Assembly (NCBI GenBank): GCA_043816955.1 | Contig: JBDRHL010000190.1 | Coordinates: forward strand, 1-64,000 | Direction: 5' to 3' | Source: JBDRHL01 sp043816955 | GTDB lineage: Bacteria; Planctomycetota; Phycisphaerae; Sedimentisphaerales; CAYZTY01 | Length of the DNA stretch: 64,000 bases | Part shown: piece by piece, positions 42,500-50,944 of the stretch | Layout of the letters: every line of letters starts with the position of its first letter | How positions within the stretch are numbered: the stretch's first letter is position 1 | The notes under the pieces: generated by a model | Told to the model about the DNA's origin: nothing | The model's input: only the letters and a program-made list of their open reading frames with translations | The model's database searches: none | Program-made: the position numbers and the translations under genes

Positions 42500-43318
42500 T
42501 CACACCGGCTGCAAAGGCAGTTTTATCAAAAACGACGTTCCTTTTCCTGGTTCACTATTGACCGTCATCGCACCTCCGTGGGCTTCCACGATTTTTTTCG
42601 CCGTCGAAAGTCCCAGTCCGCTCCCTGAGAGGCGAGTGGAATAATAAGCCTTGAATATCAGGCCCAGCTTATCTTTGTCAATGCCGACACCGGTATCACT
42701 GATTTCAATTACGATGTCGTCGGCCTGTCTGGATGTCCTTATTATTAATTCTCCGCCGTTCGGCATCGCCTGCTGAGCGTTGATAAACAGGTTTAATATC
42801 ACCTGTTTTAACATAACCGGATCAGCTTTGCAAATAAGCGGCTGTACGGCCGGCCCCTGGCGGATTGTTATCGAATGTTCAGCGGCTTGCGCCGAGTAAA
42901 AATCAATCATATCGCTCATGAGTTCATTTATATCCACGCTGCTGCTGTTTAACTCCGTCTTGCCGACATAGCGAAGAAAATCATCGAGAATTTTCTCGAT
43001 CCGGTCTGTTTCTTTCTGGATAACCGAAATTTTCCGCAAGGCCCTCGCCGAATTATGCTCACGTCCGCCAATATCTTCCGCAGCCAGCTTGAGATTGACT
43101 TTGATAGTGGAAAGAGGGTTTTTGATCTCATGAGCCAGGCCCCCTGTAACCAGGCTCAGTTCCTCCAGTTGGTCAGGCCCCGACTGTTTTTGAACAGCGT
43201 TATCCCTGCCCCGGCCTGTGCGCCTGATTAACCAGCAAACGGGCGTCAGGACCGCCAAGGCAATACAAAATCCAGCCAGAAACAGCAGCAAAACCTCTTC
43301 CCTCGAATTTCTATGCAC
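42500..43318 (-). CDS. Sensor histidine kinase (one membrane helix)
   Basis: A 272-residue kinase with an N-terminal membrane helix ('LLLFLAGFCIALAVLTPVCW'), the H-box 'GGLAHEIKNPLSTIKVNL', an N-box 'NLFINAQQAMPNGG' and 'GSGLGLSTAKKIVEAHGG'. There is no periplasmic sensor of any size and no PAS domain, so the signal is probably sensed in the membrane or by a partner. The start is GTG at 43318. The sigma-54 activator at 41128 is the partner. A structured element (43383-43471) lies immediately upstream. Confidence 0.93.
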   Translation of the reverse strand: MHRNSREEVLLLFLAGFCIALAVLTPVCWLIRRTGRGRDNAVQKQSGPDQLEELSLVTGGLAHEIKNPLSTIKVNLKLAAEDIGGREHNSARALRKISVIQKETDRIEKILDDFLRYVGKTELNSSSVDINELMSDMIDFYSAQAAEHSITIRQGPAVQPLICKADPVMLKQVILNLFINAQQAMPNGGELIIRTSRQADDIVIEISDTGVGIDKDKLGLIFKAYYSTRLSGSGLGLSTAKKIVEAHGGAMTVNSEPGKGTSFLIKLPLQPV

Positions 43319-43382
43319 TTCAAAATGGTTTGGTATTCCACTGCCTTGCCTGAAGCATTGCTTTAGAACTGCTTATCGGGTT

Positions 43383-43471
43383 CCCTGAAAAACCGGAGAT
43401 CAACGTTCGATCAAGCCTTTTCGAAGGCTGTCACCCAATGCCGTTCACACGGTTTGATTGGTTTTTCAGGG
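43383..43471. repeat. Nested inverted-repeat element with a three-way-junction fold
   Basis: CCCTGAAAAACC (43383-43394) and GGTTTTTCAGGG (43460-43471) are perfect 12-bp inverted arms. Inside, ATCAA (43399-43403) pairs with TTGAT (43454-43458), and two hairpins follow: AGCCTT-TTCG-AAGGCT (43414-43429) and CCGT-TCAC-ACGG (43441-43452). The whole could fold as a stem with two arms. It lies between csp and the kinase gene; no coding sequence is visible. Confidence 0.6.
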
Positions 43472-43532
43472 GGCCCTGTCGAATGTCCAGGCGCAACCAC
43501 TGGAAGAATACCTGCTGAAAACCGACATGTTC

Positions 43533-43763
43533 TCAGACACCAGCTTGGCTTGATTCGGCCCCTTCGATAATTCGTACGTTTCTGGCAGCCAATCCTTTTT
43601 CCGAATCGAATTCCTCGTACTCGATCGCCTGGCCGTCTTTAAGGCAACGGAAACCGTCTCCCTCGATACTGCTGTAATGGATAAATACGTCCTTGCCCTT
43701 TTCGTTTACAGCAAACCCATAGCCCTTCTTCGTATCAAACCACTTCACACTACCACGAACCAT
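43533..43763 (-). CDS. csp: Cold-shock domain protein
   Basis: A 76-residue CspA-family protein with RNP1 'KGYGFAVNEKGKDVFIHYS', where phenylalanine and histidine residues bind single-stranded nucleic acid, and a C-terminal 'NVRIIEGAE'. Cold-shock proteins of this size melt RNA structures. GGAGA is seven bases before the ATG at 43763. It is a monocistron with pnp upstream and the kinase downstream. A 185-bp inverted-repeat element at 43799-43983 occupies its 5' region and may affect expression. Confidence 0.95.
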   Translation of the reverse strand: MVRGSVKWFDTKKGYGFAVNEKGKDVFIHYSSIEGDGFRCLKDGQAIEYEEFDSEKGLAARNVRIIEGAESSQAGV

Positions 43764-43798
43764 AAAGCTTCTCCTTATCCTTAAATGCCCTTCAAGGC

Positions 43799-43983
43799 TT
43801 CTGCAAAATTGAAGTCAGGCATATATTATTTAAGAAAATCGGTCTCACGATTTTCTTAAATAATCAGCACCAGCATTGTAACTCTTTGCCGGGCTAAAGC
43901 TTATATGTTTTGTTTCAAAAAGAAAAAATCGTAGAAAAAGTTTTTTCCTTTTTGAAAGTATGCCTGACTTCAATTTTGCAGAA
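43799..43983. mobile_element. MITE-like element with 25-bp perfect terminal inverted repeats
   Basis: Ends TTCTGCAAAATTGAAGTCAG... (43799-43823) and its exact reverse complement (43959-43983) match over 25 bases. Two inner hairpins lie between: a perfect 17-bp stem with a 6-base loop (43825-43864), and an A/T-rich stem (43913-43957) with arms TTTCAAAAAG and CTTTTTGAAA. There is no open frame. A target duplication is not clear at the edges. The element sits between pnp and csp and could also be read as the csp leader. Confidence 0.7.
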
Positions 43984-44032
43984 CTCATCTGAATATCCAT
44001 CGAGTCAAATAAGCCGGCATACTCTATCTCCT

Positions 44033-44059
44033 TCGCCGAAGAACCTCTCTGTTCGGCGA
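44033..44059. terminator. Stem-loop after pnp
   Basis: TCGCCGAA (44033-44040) and TTCGGCGA (44052-44059) are perfect inverted arms with an 11-base loop, 31 bases after the pnp stop. No T-tract follows on either strand, so it may protect the mRNA 3' end rather than terminate. Confidence 0.4.
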
Positions 44060-44089
44060 CGAAATTCTTTTGGCTAATACTTATCGCTG

Positions 44090-46216
44090 TTATGTCTTGC
44101 TGTCTGCTTCGGCGGTCTTTTTAATATCAGCCAGGGCAGCTTTTCTGGAAAGCTTCAGTCTGCCCTGTTCGTCGATTGATACCAGTTTTACCGGGATAAT
44201 ATCACCCATCTTACAAACATCGCCGGGGGTTTTTACGAAACCGTTACTGAGTTCGCTGATATGGCAAAGCCCTTCGACTCCGGGAATAATTTCCACGAAA
44301 ACTCCGAAATCCTTCACCGAAACAACCTTGGCCTTTTGATAAATACGACCCACTTCCGGCGGGCGGGTCATTGCCTCGATTATTTCCTTGGCAACCAGAT
44401 GTCCGTCGCCTCCGACACAGCTTATGTAAATCGTCCCGTCTTCTTCGATCTCAATTTTGGAGTTCGACTGCTCCTGGATACTCTTGATCATAGCGCCGCC
44501 CGGGCCGATAATTTTTCCGATGAACTCCGGATCGATATTTATGCTCAGCAGCTTCGGTGCGTAAACGCTTAGCTGCGGTCTGGGCTTGTCGATGACATCG
44601 GTTATTTTTTTGAGAATATCAAGGCGGGCGGTTCTGGCTCGCTGCAGTGCTTTAACCATAATGTCATGGGCAAGACCTTCTGCCTTAATATCAAGCTGAA
44701 TTGCCGTAACCCCGTCAACGGTGCCTGCGACCTTGAAATCCATATCGCCGAAATGGTCTTCATCACCGAGAATATCAGTCAGAAGTTCACACCTGCCCTT
44801 TTCAGCGACCATCCCTATCGAAATACCCGCAACAGGTTTTTCAATGGGCACACCTGCGTCCATCAATGCCAGAGTGCCGCCACAAACCGTTGCCATCGAA
44901 CTGGAGCCGTTTGATTCGGTGATATCCGAGACAATCTTTATGGTGTAGGCGAAATCTTCGATATTGGGTCTTACCTGTTCCAGGGCCTTCTCGGCAAGGG
45001 CGCCGTGGCCAATCTCACGCCTGCCAGGCCCACGTATAAAACGAACCTCACCAACCGAAGAAGGGGGGAAGTTATAATGCAGCATAAACTTCTGCCCGTA
45101 TTCTTCCAGTAAACCGTCAACCGTCTGCTCATCTCTGCTTGTACCGAGGGTTACTGAAACCAGCGCCTGGGTTTCACCCCTGGTAAAAAGTGCCGAGCCG
45201 TGTGCCCTGGGCAGCAGACCGACCTCGCAACTGATTGGCCGAATATCAGTATAACCCCGGCCGTCAAGACGTTTGCCCTCGAGTATAAGCGTACGGACAA
45301 CGCTTTGTTGAACCTTGTAAAGTATCCGCTGCAGCATTTTTGTGCTGCAGCGTGGCTCACCATCTTCGACAGTGCAGTATTCCTGTGTAATTTCATCAAT
45401 GATTGTATCGACAGCCTGTCTTCGCTCGGCCTTGCGGTGTATCCGGCAGGCTTCGTAAAGGCGGTCATGTATTTTTTCATCGATTTCTGCTGCGAGTTGC
45501 TCATCCATTTCGATGAGCGGCGTTTCTTTTTCTGTGCCACATTTGCTTCGCAGTTCCTCAATCATTTCACATACCTGGCAAACGGCCTTGTGCGCAAATG
45601 CCACGCCCTCCGCAATGACCTCTTCGGATACCTGTTTGGCGTCCACTTCAATCATGTTGATTGCCTGGGCGTGTCCGCCGAGAATCATGTTGAAATCACT
45701 CTGCTCACGCTGCTTGTAGGAGGGATTAATGACAAATTCTCCGCCGACCCTGCTGAGCCTGCACGCCCCTGTCGGCCCCTGGAACGGTATCCTGCTGATC
45801 GTCAGCGCAGCACTGGCGCCGACCATCGCAAGAACATCAGGATCATTGGCCTGGTCGGCACTTAGAACATTTACCAGAATCTGCACCTCATTAAAATACC
45901 CATCGGGAAACAAGGGCCGGATCGGACGATCTATCATTCGTGCTGTAAGGACTTCCTTGGTGCTGGGCCGTCCCTCACGCTTCATAAAACCTCCAGGGAA
46001 CTTGCCCGCAGCGCTTAGCTTCTCCCGATAATCCACGCTGAGGGGAAAATAGTCCATTTCTGCAGAGGTGCAGGGCGCACTTACCGCCGTTACCAGGACC
46101 ATCGTCTCACCGCAGGTAACGATAACGGCGCCGTCGGCCTGTTTTGCAATTTTCCCCGTCTCGATTGATAAAGTTTTGCCCCCAATTTGTCGTTCTACTC
46201 TGTACACATCAAACAT
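44090..46216 (-). CDS. pnp: Polyribonucleotide nucleotidyltransferase (PNPase)
   Basis: A 708-residue phosphorolytic exoribonuclease, trimeric, that degrades mRNA 3'-5' as part of the degradosome. Two RNase PH domains are present ('GETMVLVTAVSA'; 'RGETQALVSVTLGTSRD' with 'SDITESNGSSSMATVCGG'), followed by a KH domain ('FIGKIIGPGGAMIKSIQEQS') and an S1 domain ('DFGVFVEIIPGVEGLCHISE'). All expected domains and the normal length are present. It follows rpsO by 110 bases, the classical rpsO-pnp arrangement, and csp is downstream. Confidence 0.97.
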   Translation of the reverse strand: MFDVYRVERQIGGKTLSIETGKIAKQADGAVIVTCGETMVLVTAVSAPCTSAEMDYFPLSVDYREKLSAAGKFPGGFMKREGRPSTKEVLTARMIDRPIRPLFPDGYFNEVQILVNVLSADQANDPDVLAMVGASAALTISRIPFQGPTGACRLSRVGGEFVINPSYKQREQSDFNMILGGHAQAINMIEVDAKQVSEEVIAEGVAFAHKAVCQVCEMIEELRSKCGTEKETPLIEMDEQLAAEIDEKIHDRLYEACRIHRKAERRQAVDTIIDEITQEYCTVEDGEPRCSTKMLQRILYKVQQSVVRTLILEGKRLDGRGYTDIRPISCEVGLLPRAHGSALFTRGETQALVSVTLGTSRDEQTVDGLLEEYGQKFMLHYNFPPSSVGEVRFIRGPGRREIGHGALAEKALEQVRPNIEDFAYTIKIVSDITESNGSSSMATVCGGTLALMDAGVPIEKPVAGISIGMVAEKGRCELLTDILGDEDHFGDMDFKVAGTVDGVTAIQLDIKAEGLAHDIMVKALQRARTARLDILKKITDVIDKPRPQLSVYAPKLLSINIDPEFIGKIIGPGGAMIKSIQEQSNSKIEIEEDGTIYISCVGGDGHLVAKEIIEAMTRPPEVGRIYQKAKVVSVKDFGVFVEIIPGVEGLCHISELSNGFVKTPGDVCKMGDIIPVKLVSIDEQGRLKLSRKAALADIKKTAEADSKT

Positions 46217-46326
46217 TAACTACCTCATTTTACACACTAATAAAAAAAACTTAAACTTAAAACACCTATTTCGATGACACCTGAGTAATCCCCGAAATTA
46301 AATCCCATATCATTAAGTCTCGGCAT

Positions 46327-46593
46327 CTACTTCCGCAAGCCCAGCCTCGATATTATCTGCCGGTACCTGTTGATATCTTTGTTACTGACATATTTTAGCA
46401 ATGCCGAACGTGTCCCCACCATTTTGAGCAGGCCGCGCCGTGAGGCGTGGTCTTTCTTGTGCAGCTTAAGATGCTCGGTAAGTTCGTTGATCCTTTTGGT
46501 CAATATTGCAATCTGCACCTCGGGCGAGCCGGTATCAGCTTCATGGAGCTTGAAATCCTTTATAATTGTGCTTTTAGTTTCTTTTGTCAGCAT
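46327..46593 (-). CDS. rpsO: 30S ribosomal protein S15
   Basis: An 88-residue S15 with 'FKLHEADTGSPEVQIAILT', 'LTEHLKLHKKDHASRRGLL' and 'RSALLKYVSNKDINRYRQII', all typical. S15 binds 16S rRNA early in assembly of the 30S platform. In E. coli it represses its own mRNA, but a pseudoknot of that kind cannot be judged here. It heads the rpsO-pnp operon; its promoter is at 46630-46657, leaving a leader of about 30 bases. Confidence 0.97.
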   Translation of the reverse strand: MLTKETKSTIIKDFKLHEADTGSPEVQIAILTKRINELTEHLKLHKKDHASRRGLLKMVGTRSALLKYVSNKDINRYRQIISRLGLRK

Positions 46594-46629
46594 TTCCTGT
46601 ACATACCTTTCAACTTCTTCAAAACATGA

Positions 46630-46657
46630 ATTATACCTGCTCAGACGGTATATGCAA
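46630..46657 (-). promoter_or_regulatory. rpsO: Promoter of rpsO-pnp, TTGCAT-N16-TATAAT
   Basis: A consensus -10 (46630-46635) with a 4/6 -35 (46652-46657) and a 16-base spacer. Transcription should start near 46623. Confidence 0.6.
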
Positions 46658-46690
46658 GCTTTTTTTCCGGAAAAATAATATCGGGATTTT

Positions 46691-46759
46691 CCTGGCGTCC
46701 CGCCAGGACGGAACCAGCAGAGACCCTGCCGGGGGTTCCGAATAGGTACTCCCGGCAGG
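46691..46759 (-). terminator. Tandem stem-loops after the gspE-like gene
   Basis: Two perfect stems follow the stop at 46774: CCTGCCGGG/CCCGGCAGG (46725-46733, 46751-46759) and CCTGGCG/CGCCAGG (46691-46697, 46701-46707). There is no uninterrupted T-tract, so intrinsic termination is likely but not certain. They insulate rpsO-pnp from the upstream operon. Confidence 0.5.
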
Positions 46760-46773
46760 CGGTCGGATGTGCG

Positions 46774-48483
46774 CTAGCCGATCACTCGCGATACCTCTTC
46801 GATTGTGGTAATTGCCCCCTCGACCTTGTGCATGGCATCTTGCTTCATGGTGATCAGCCCGTTTTGAGCAGCGGCTTTGCGCAGGGTTCTCGAATCGGCG
46901 CCTGTGCTGATTAAATGCATAATGTTGTCGTCGGGAACAAACAATTCGTGGATAGCAATCCGCCCGAGATAGCCGGTGTTACGACACTTTTCGCACCCGA
47001 CCGCTTGATAAGACTTTTTTGCGGTGAACCCGGTTTTGTCAAGCAGCCTCGGCATGTCCGGACCTCCGGTATTTTTTTTCCTGCAGTTCGGGCATATCCT
47101 GCCCACCAATCGCTGAGCCAGGACGGCAATCAGCGCTTCGCTGAGCAGATAAGGCCTGACCCCCATGTCCAGCAATGCGCTGACAGCCCCGACTGCATCA
47201 TGTGTGCACATAGTTGAAAGAATAAGGCGTCCCGAAAGTGCCCCGTGGACCGCGAGACTGGCAGTCTGCTGATCCGGAATTTGCCCTATCATTATCACAT
47301 CTGGATCCTGCTGCAGGACTTTCTGCATCGCAGCAGCAAAACCAAAACCGCTGTCTTTGCCGACCTGGAACTGATTAACCCCTTCGATATTGCATTTGAC
47401 GGGGTTTTCAATAGTGCATATATTTTTTGAATCGTTCCTTAATTCTGAAAGGGCTGCGTAAAGCGTGGTACTTTTGCCCGATTCTGCCGGCCCGGTTACG
47501 AGAATCAATCCGCTTGTGGAATGAATTTTTTTTCTGAATAATTCGAGATTGTCATAGCTGAAACCCAGCGACTCCGTGTTCAGAATGACCCTTCGGGGAT
47601 CGGCAATGGTTATTACCACCTTTTCGTAATAGTTGCCGGGTATCATGGAGACACGAAGGTCTATCGGGCGGTCTTTGACCATGACGTGAATCTCACCGTC
47701 CTGTGGAATATCCCGCCGTCCCACATCCAGCTGAGCCATAATCTTGATCCGGGAGACAATTGCAGAATGCATCTGGTAGGGCGGCCGCATCTTCTCATAC
47801 AATCTGCCGTCCGCCCGATACCTGATCCGCAGCTGCCGGTCATCGGGCTCTATGTGAATGTCGCTGACGTTTTCTCTGATCGCGCTGCAAAGAAGGTAAT
47901 TTACGAAGCGTACCACGGGCATCTGGGCGGCGACTTCACAAAGATTTGCCGAATCTTCAGCAACCCTGTCAATCAGACTGAATTCTTCGATGTCCTGCTC
48001 ACTGATTATTTCATCCAGCACGAATACATTGGCTGCCGGAAGGTAGCTCTGCAGCGTCGATCTTATATCACCGCCGGTCGCGCATACGATCTGGACTTTA
48101 CAGCCTGTCAGACGCTCTATTTCCTCGATCACAAAAACATTCGTCGGCTCACTTACCGCAACGGTCAGAACGTTGTAAACCTTGAACAGGGGCATTACCG
48201 TATATTCTTCGAGAAACTCTCTTGGCAGGATCGATATAACGCCGGCATCGGATATCCTGGGACAGATACGTGCGAATGGAACCCCGCAGGACTGGGCCAG
48301 TGCCCACGCTATTTCCTCTTCGCTGCAGATACCCCTTTCAACGAGAATTTCACCCAGCAGTTTGCGCGTGCTGCTGCCTGCCTGCATCGAAAGTGCCTCA
48401 TCTATCTGCTCGGCATTTACAAGGCCTTGCAGTTGAAGAACCTGACCGAGCTGTAGTTTGTTTGATGTAACCTGCTGAGTCAT
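46774..48483 (-). CDS. GspE/PilB-like secretion/pilus ATPase with altered Walker B
   Basis: A 569-residue protein of the type II secretion/type IV pilus ATPase family. Residues 1-150 are MshE/GspE N-domain-like. The ATPase core has Walker A 'GPAESGKST' at 331-339 and a tetracysteine zinc site (C464/C467, C497/C500). Three family signatures are changed. The Walker B sequence reads 'MIGQIPDQQT' where relatives have GEIRDxET, so the catalytic Glu is Gln401. Walker A is GPAESGKS rather than GPTGSGKS. The His box is 'STMCTHDA' rather than STLHTNDA. ATP may be bound but hydrolysed poorly. It is the last gene of the pilus/signalling operon; no GspF or GspD gene is adjacent. Confidence 0.88.
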   Translation of the reverse strand: MTQQVTSNKLQLGQVLQLQGLVNAEQIDEALSMQAGSSTRKLLGEILVERGICSEEEIAWALAQSCGVPFARICPRISDAGVISILPREFLEEYTVMPLFKVYNVLTVAVSEPTNVFVIEEIERLTGCKVQIVCATGGDIRSTLQSYLPAANVFVLDEIISEQDIEEFSLIDRVAEDSANLCEVAAQMPVVRFVNYLLCSAIRENVSDIHIEPDDRQLRIRYRADGRLYEKMRPPYQMHSAIVSRIKIMAQLDVGRRDIPQDGEIHVMVKDRPIDLRVSMIPGNYYEKVVITIADPRRVILNTESLGFSYDNLELFRKKIHSTSGLILVTGPAESGKSTTLYAALSELRNDSKNICTIENPVKCNIEGVNQFQVGKDSGFGFAAAMQKVLQQDPDVIMIGQIPDQQTASLAVHGALSGRLILSTMCTHDAVGAVSALLDMGVRPYLLSEALIAVLAQRLVGRICPNCRKKNTGGPDMPRLLDKTGFTAKKSYQAVGCEKCRNTGYLGRIAIHELFVPDDNIMHLISTGADSRTLRKAAAQNGLITMKQDAMHKVEGAITTIEEVSRVIG

Positions 48484-48509
48484 ATCAAATTGATCCGGGT
48501 AATTTCATG

Positions 48510-48845
48510 TTAAACATAGCTTTTAATCGCCTGCTCCACGCTTTCATAGCAGTCGAATTCGGTATTGAGCCTTGTGATCTCCAGAATTTTAGCACAGTTA
48601 TCGTCCGGACATGCCAGCTTCATCCAGCAGTTATTCTCGTAGAAGTGATCCCGAACGGAAAGCAGCTGCTCAAGACCCTCACTGCTGATAAAACCGACAT
48701 GACTCATATCAAAAATGACACCATTTTTGTCCTTGGCGAGCAGCCCGCCGGTTGTCCTGCGAAGAATGTCGAGCAAATCGTTCCGCAGATCGCCTTGCAG
48801 ATCCACCACAACCACACCGTCATATTCCTGCGCCTTCATTCTCAT
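48510..48845 (-). CDS. STAS-domain protein (anti-sigma factor antagonist-like)
   Basis: A 111-residue single STAS domain: beta strands ('YDGVVVVDLQGDL'), then 'IFDMSHVGFISSEGLEQLL', with Ser residues where SpoIIAA-type proteins are phosphorylated. Such proteins usually switch partners with kinases of the RsbW/SpoIIAB type; no such kinase gene is adjacent. Its start overlaps the GAF-HD-GYP gene stop by four bases. It could relay a signal to the neighbouring response regulator, HD-GYP protein or ATPase, but this is inferred only from operon position. Confidence 0.88.
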   Translation of the reverse strand: MRMKAQEYDGVVVVDLQGDLRNDLLDILRRTTGGLLAKDKNGVIFDMSHVGFISSEGLEQLLSVRDHFYENNCWMKLACPDDNCAKILEITRLNTEFDCYESVEQAIKSYV

Positions 48846-50533
48846 CGTATCAGCGCTCCAACAGCATTACTTTCATATTCCGAAAAGCCGTCCCGGAACG
48901 TGTTTTCGATCGTGCCGTCCTGCAGTATCTCCCAGAGCTTGTGTACGTTACTCTCAATAAAGATTTGGCCGATTTCCTCATCGAAATGGGTCCCCAGCTT
49001 GCTTTTGATTTCCTCGATGGCCTTATCAATGGACATTGCATCGCGGTAGCTGCGTCGTGAGGTCATCGCGTCAAAGCAGTCGGCAAGCATCACTATTTTG
49101 CCGATCAGAGGAATCTCATCTCCGCGCAGGCCGTTAGGGTATCCGGTTCCATCCACATGTTCGTGATGGCAGAGCACGCCGGAGGTTATATCCCGCATCA
49201 ATTTTATCTCGGAAAGTATATTGGCTCCTATCAGGGGATGTGACTTGATGCGATTGAGTTCTTCTGCGCTGAGCTTTCCTTTCTTGGTCAATACCGCGTC
49301 GTTGACCCCGATTTTGCCTATATCGTGCAGCAGCCCTGTCAGATAAATCTTGTGTATCACATCTTCCTCCAGCGGCTTCTGCTCGGCATAGCGATGTGCT
49401 ATCCACTGTGAAATCAGTGCAACCCGTTCGGAATGGCCCCTGGTATATTCATCCTTTGCATCGATGCTTTTCGTAAGTGCCTTGAGTGATCCTATGAACA
49501 GGTCCTTGAGTTCCCTGAATAACCTGCCGTTTTCGACAAAAACCACACATTCGTCAGCTATGGAAGTGAACATCTTTACGTCGATGCTGTCGAAATCGCT
49601 CTTGTCTATCCTGTTTACCGCAACCATTATTCCTGTGATTTTGTTGTTGCTTAGCAGCGGCACTGCAATAATATTTCTTATCCACTCCGGCCAGGCATAG
49701 CGGAACGGCGCATCCACCTCGCTGTCAAGTAGTGCCTCTTTGCCTGAGCTGACTTCCTGCTGCACCCGGCTGTAGAGAAGATCGGCGAAGTGTTCATCGA
49801 TCTCGATCAGCCCTGCTCCTGCGGCAAGAGCATGCTGGTGCTCATATCCGATCTTTTTCCCCAGTAAAACCGCTATGCCTTCAACATTGACAAGTTCTGT
49901 GATACTGTCACACGCCATCTGAAGGTAATTGGAATCTGGTTCACTAATCTTCATATTTCTGATCATCTTGTAAAGCACGACCAGTTCTTCGTATGTCTGC
50001 GCCAGCTCATTACTCAATATATCGATTTCTTTCCCGGAATTAGCGGTCGATTCAAAATAATCAGCGAAGAGCGAAAGAAGCTCCTGCAGATATTCACAGT
50101 CCCGCGCCGGCGCCGTTGCACAGGCATTTAAAATTTGCCTGTAATCGATCTCATGCTGAGAGCAAAAACATTTCAAATAATCATAATTTGCCTTCTGCGG
50201 CGCTCCGGCATCGATTATCGCAACGCCGACAGTTTTTTTGGAAAAACAGAGAACCTGTGAGATTGCCCCGTTTTCGCCTCCGGCGCCTGTGCCTGCCGTT
50301 TCATGCTCCTCGTTCAGAATCTGACGTGCCAGGTCCGACAGTTTTGCCTGATCGCTTGTGAAAGCCCCGCCGTCCAGATATAACACTGTTTCCGCATTAC
50401 AGTCGCAGACCATAAAATTGACGCCGAACTTTTGCAGTTTTTGAGCGAACTGCTCGATCAGCGTGAATTGCACGGCAGTGAAGCCGCATTGTGTGCCTGC
50501 CGGCATGAATAAATTACCATGGATTTCAGACAT
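48842..50533 (-). CDS. GAF and HD-GYP domain protein, probable c-di-GMP phosphodiesterase
   Basis: A 563-residue protein. Residues of about 1-165 are unrecognised and contain a Cys/His-rich patch ('CFCSQHEID'). Residues of about 200-340 form a GAF domain ('IIAVPLLSNNKITGIMVAV'). Residues of about 350-530 form the HD-GYP domain with H403-D404 ('HDIGKIGVNDAV'), 'SHPLIGANIL', 'HHEHVDGTGYPNGL' and 'LADCFDAMTSRRSYRDA'. All expected metal ligands and the GYP triplet are present, so it should hydrolyse c-di-GMP. It lies 2 bases after the response regulator gene, whose output may control it. Confidence 0.94.
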   Translation of the reverse strand: MSEIHGNLFMPAGTQCGFTAVQFTLIEQFAQKLQKFGVNFMVCDCNAETVLYLDGGAFTSDQAKLSDLARQILNEEHETAGTGAGGENGAISQVLCFSKKTVGVAIIDAGAPQKANYDYLKCFCSQHEIDYRQILNACATAPARDCEYLQELLSLFADYFESTANSGKEIDILSNELAQTYEELVVLYKMIRNMKISEPDSNYLQMACDSITELVNVEGIAVLLGKKIGYEHQHALAAGAGLIEIDEHFADLLYSRVQQEVSSGKEALLDSEVDAPFRYAWPEWIRNIIAVPLLSNNKITGIMVAVNRIDKSDFDSIDVKMFTSIADECVVFVENGRLFRELKDLFIGSLKALTKSIDAKDEYTRGHSERVALISQWIAHRYAEQKPLEEDVIHKIYLTGLLHDIGKIGVNDAVLTKKGKLSAEELNRIKSHPLIGANILSEIKLMRDITSGVLCHHEHVDGTGYPNGLRGDEIPLIGKIVMLADCFDAMTSRRSYRDAMSIDKAIEEIKSKLGTHFDEEIGQIFIESNVHKLWEILQDGTIENTFRDGFSEYESNAVGALIR

Positions 50534-50535
50534 TT

Positions 50536-50922
50536 TTATTTCAGCACCTCACTTTCATGTAGCACATCCTCAACAGCATGGAGCAATTCACGAGGGCTGA
50601 AAGGCTTGCTCAGAACCCCGTTAATGTGCAGGTGCTCTTTTTCTTCGTCGGCAACTGCAAAACCTCTGGCAGTCAGCATTATCACCGGGATGTCGAGCGT
50701 TTTTTTATTCACCCGCAGTTTTTCCACAAATTCCAGGCCCGTCATGCCTGGCATCTGGAAGTCTGTCACGATAATATCAGGTTTCTCACGGCAGGCCAGC
50801 GAGTAGCCGTCATCACCGTTTTCCGCTGTAATTACGCTATAGCCGTTATTTCGGAACTTTACCGAAACAACGTGGACAATATGAATCTCATCATCTATTA
50901 CAAGAATCTTTCTGCCTGGCAT
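50536..50922 (-). CDS. Single-domain response regulator
   Basis: A 128-residue CheY-like receiver with 'KILVIDDEIHI', phospho-Asp in 'IIVTDFQMPGMTG', Thr in 'VIMLTARG' and Lys in 'GVLSKPFSPREL'. It has no output domain, so it must act through another protein. The kinase gene ends 22 bases upstream and the HD-GYP gene starts 2 bases after it. The simplest reading is that the kinase phosphorylates it and it modulates the HD-GYP protein. Confidence 0.94.
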   Translation of the reverse strand: MPGRKILVIDDEIHIVHVVSVKFRNNGYSVITAENGDDGYSLACREKPDIIVTDFQMPGMTGLEFVEKLRVNKKTLDIPVIMLTARGFAVADEEKEHLHINGVLSKPFSPRELLHAVEDVLHESEVLK

Positions 50923-50944
50923 TTTGATGTCTCCAAATAATTCT

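Noticed and set aside
43799..43983. Reading the inverted-repeat element as a simple terminator of pnp
   Set aside because: The 25-bp ends enclose a large structure of nearly 200 bases and no T-tract follows, unlike an intrinsic terminator.
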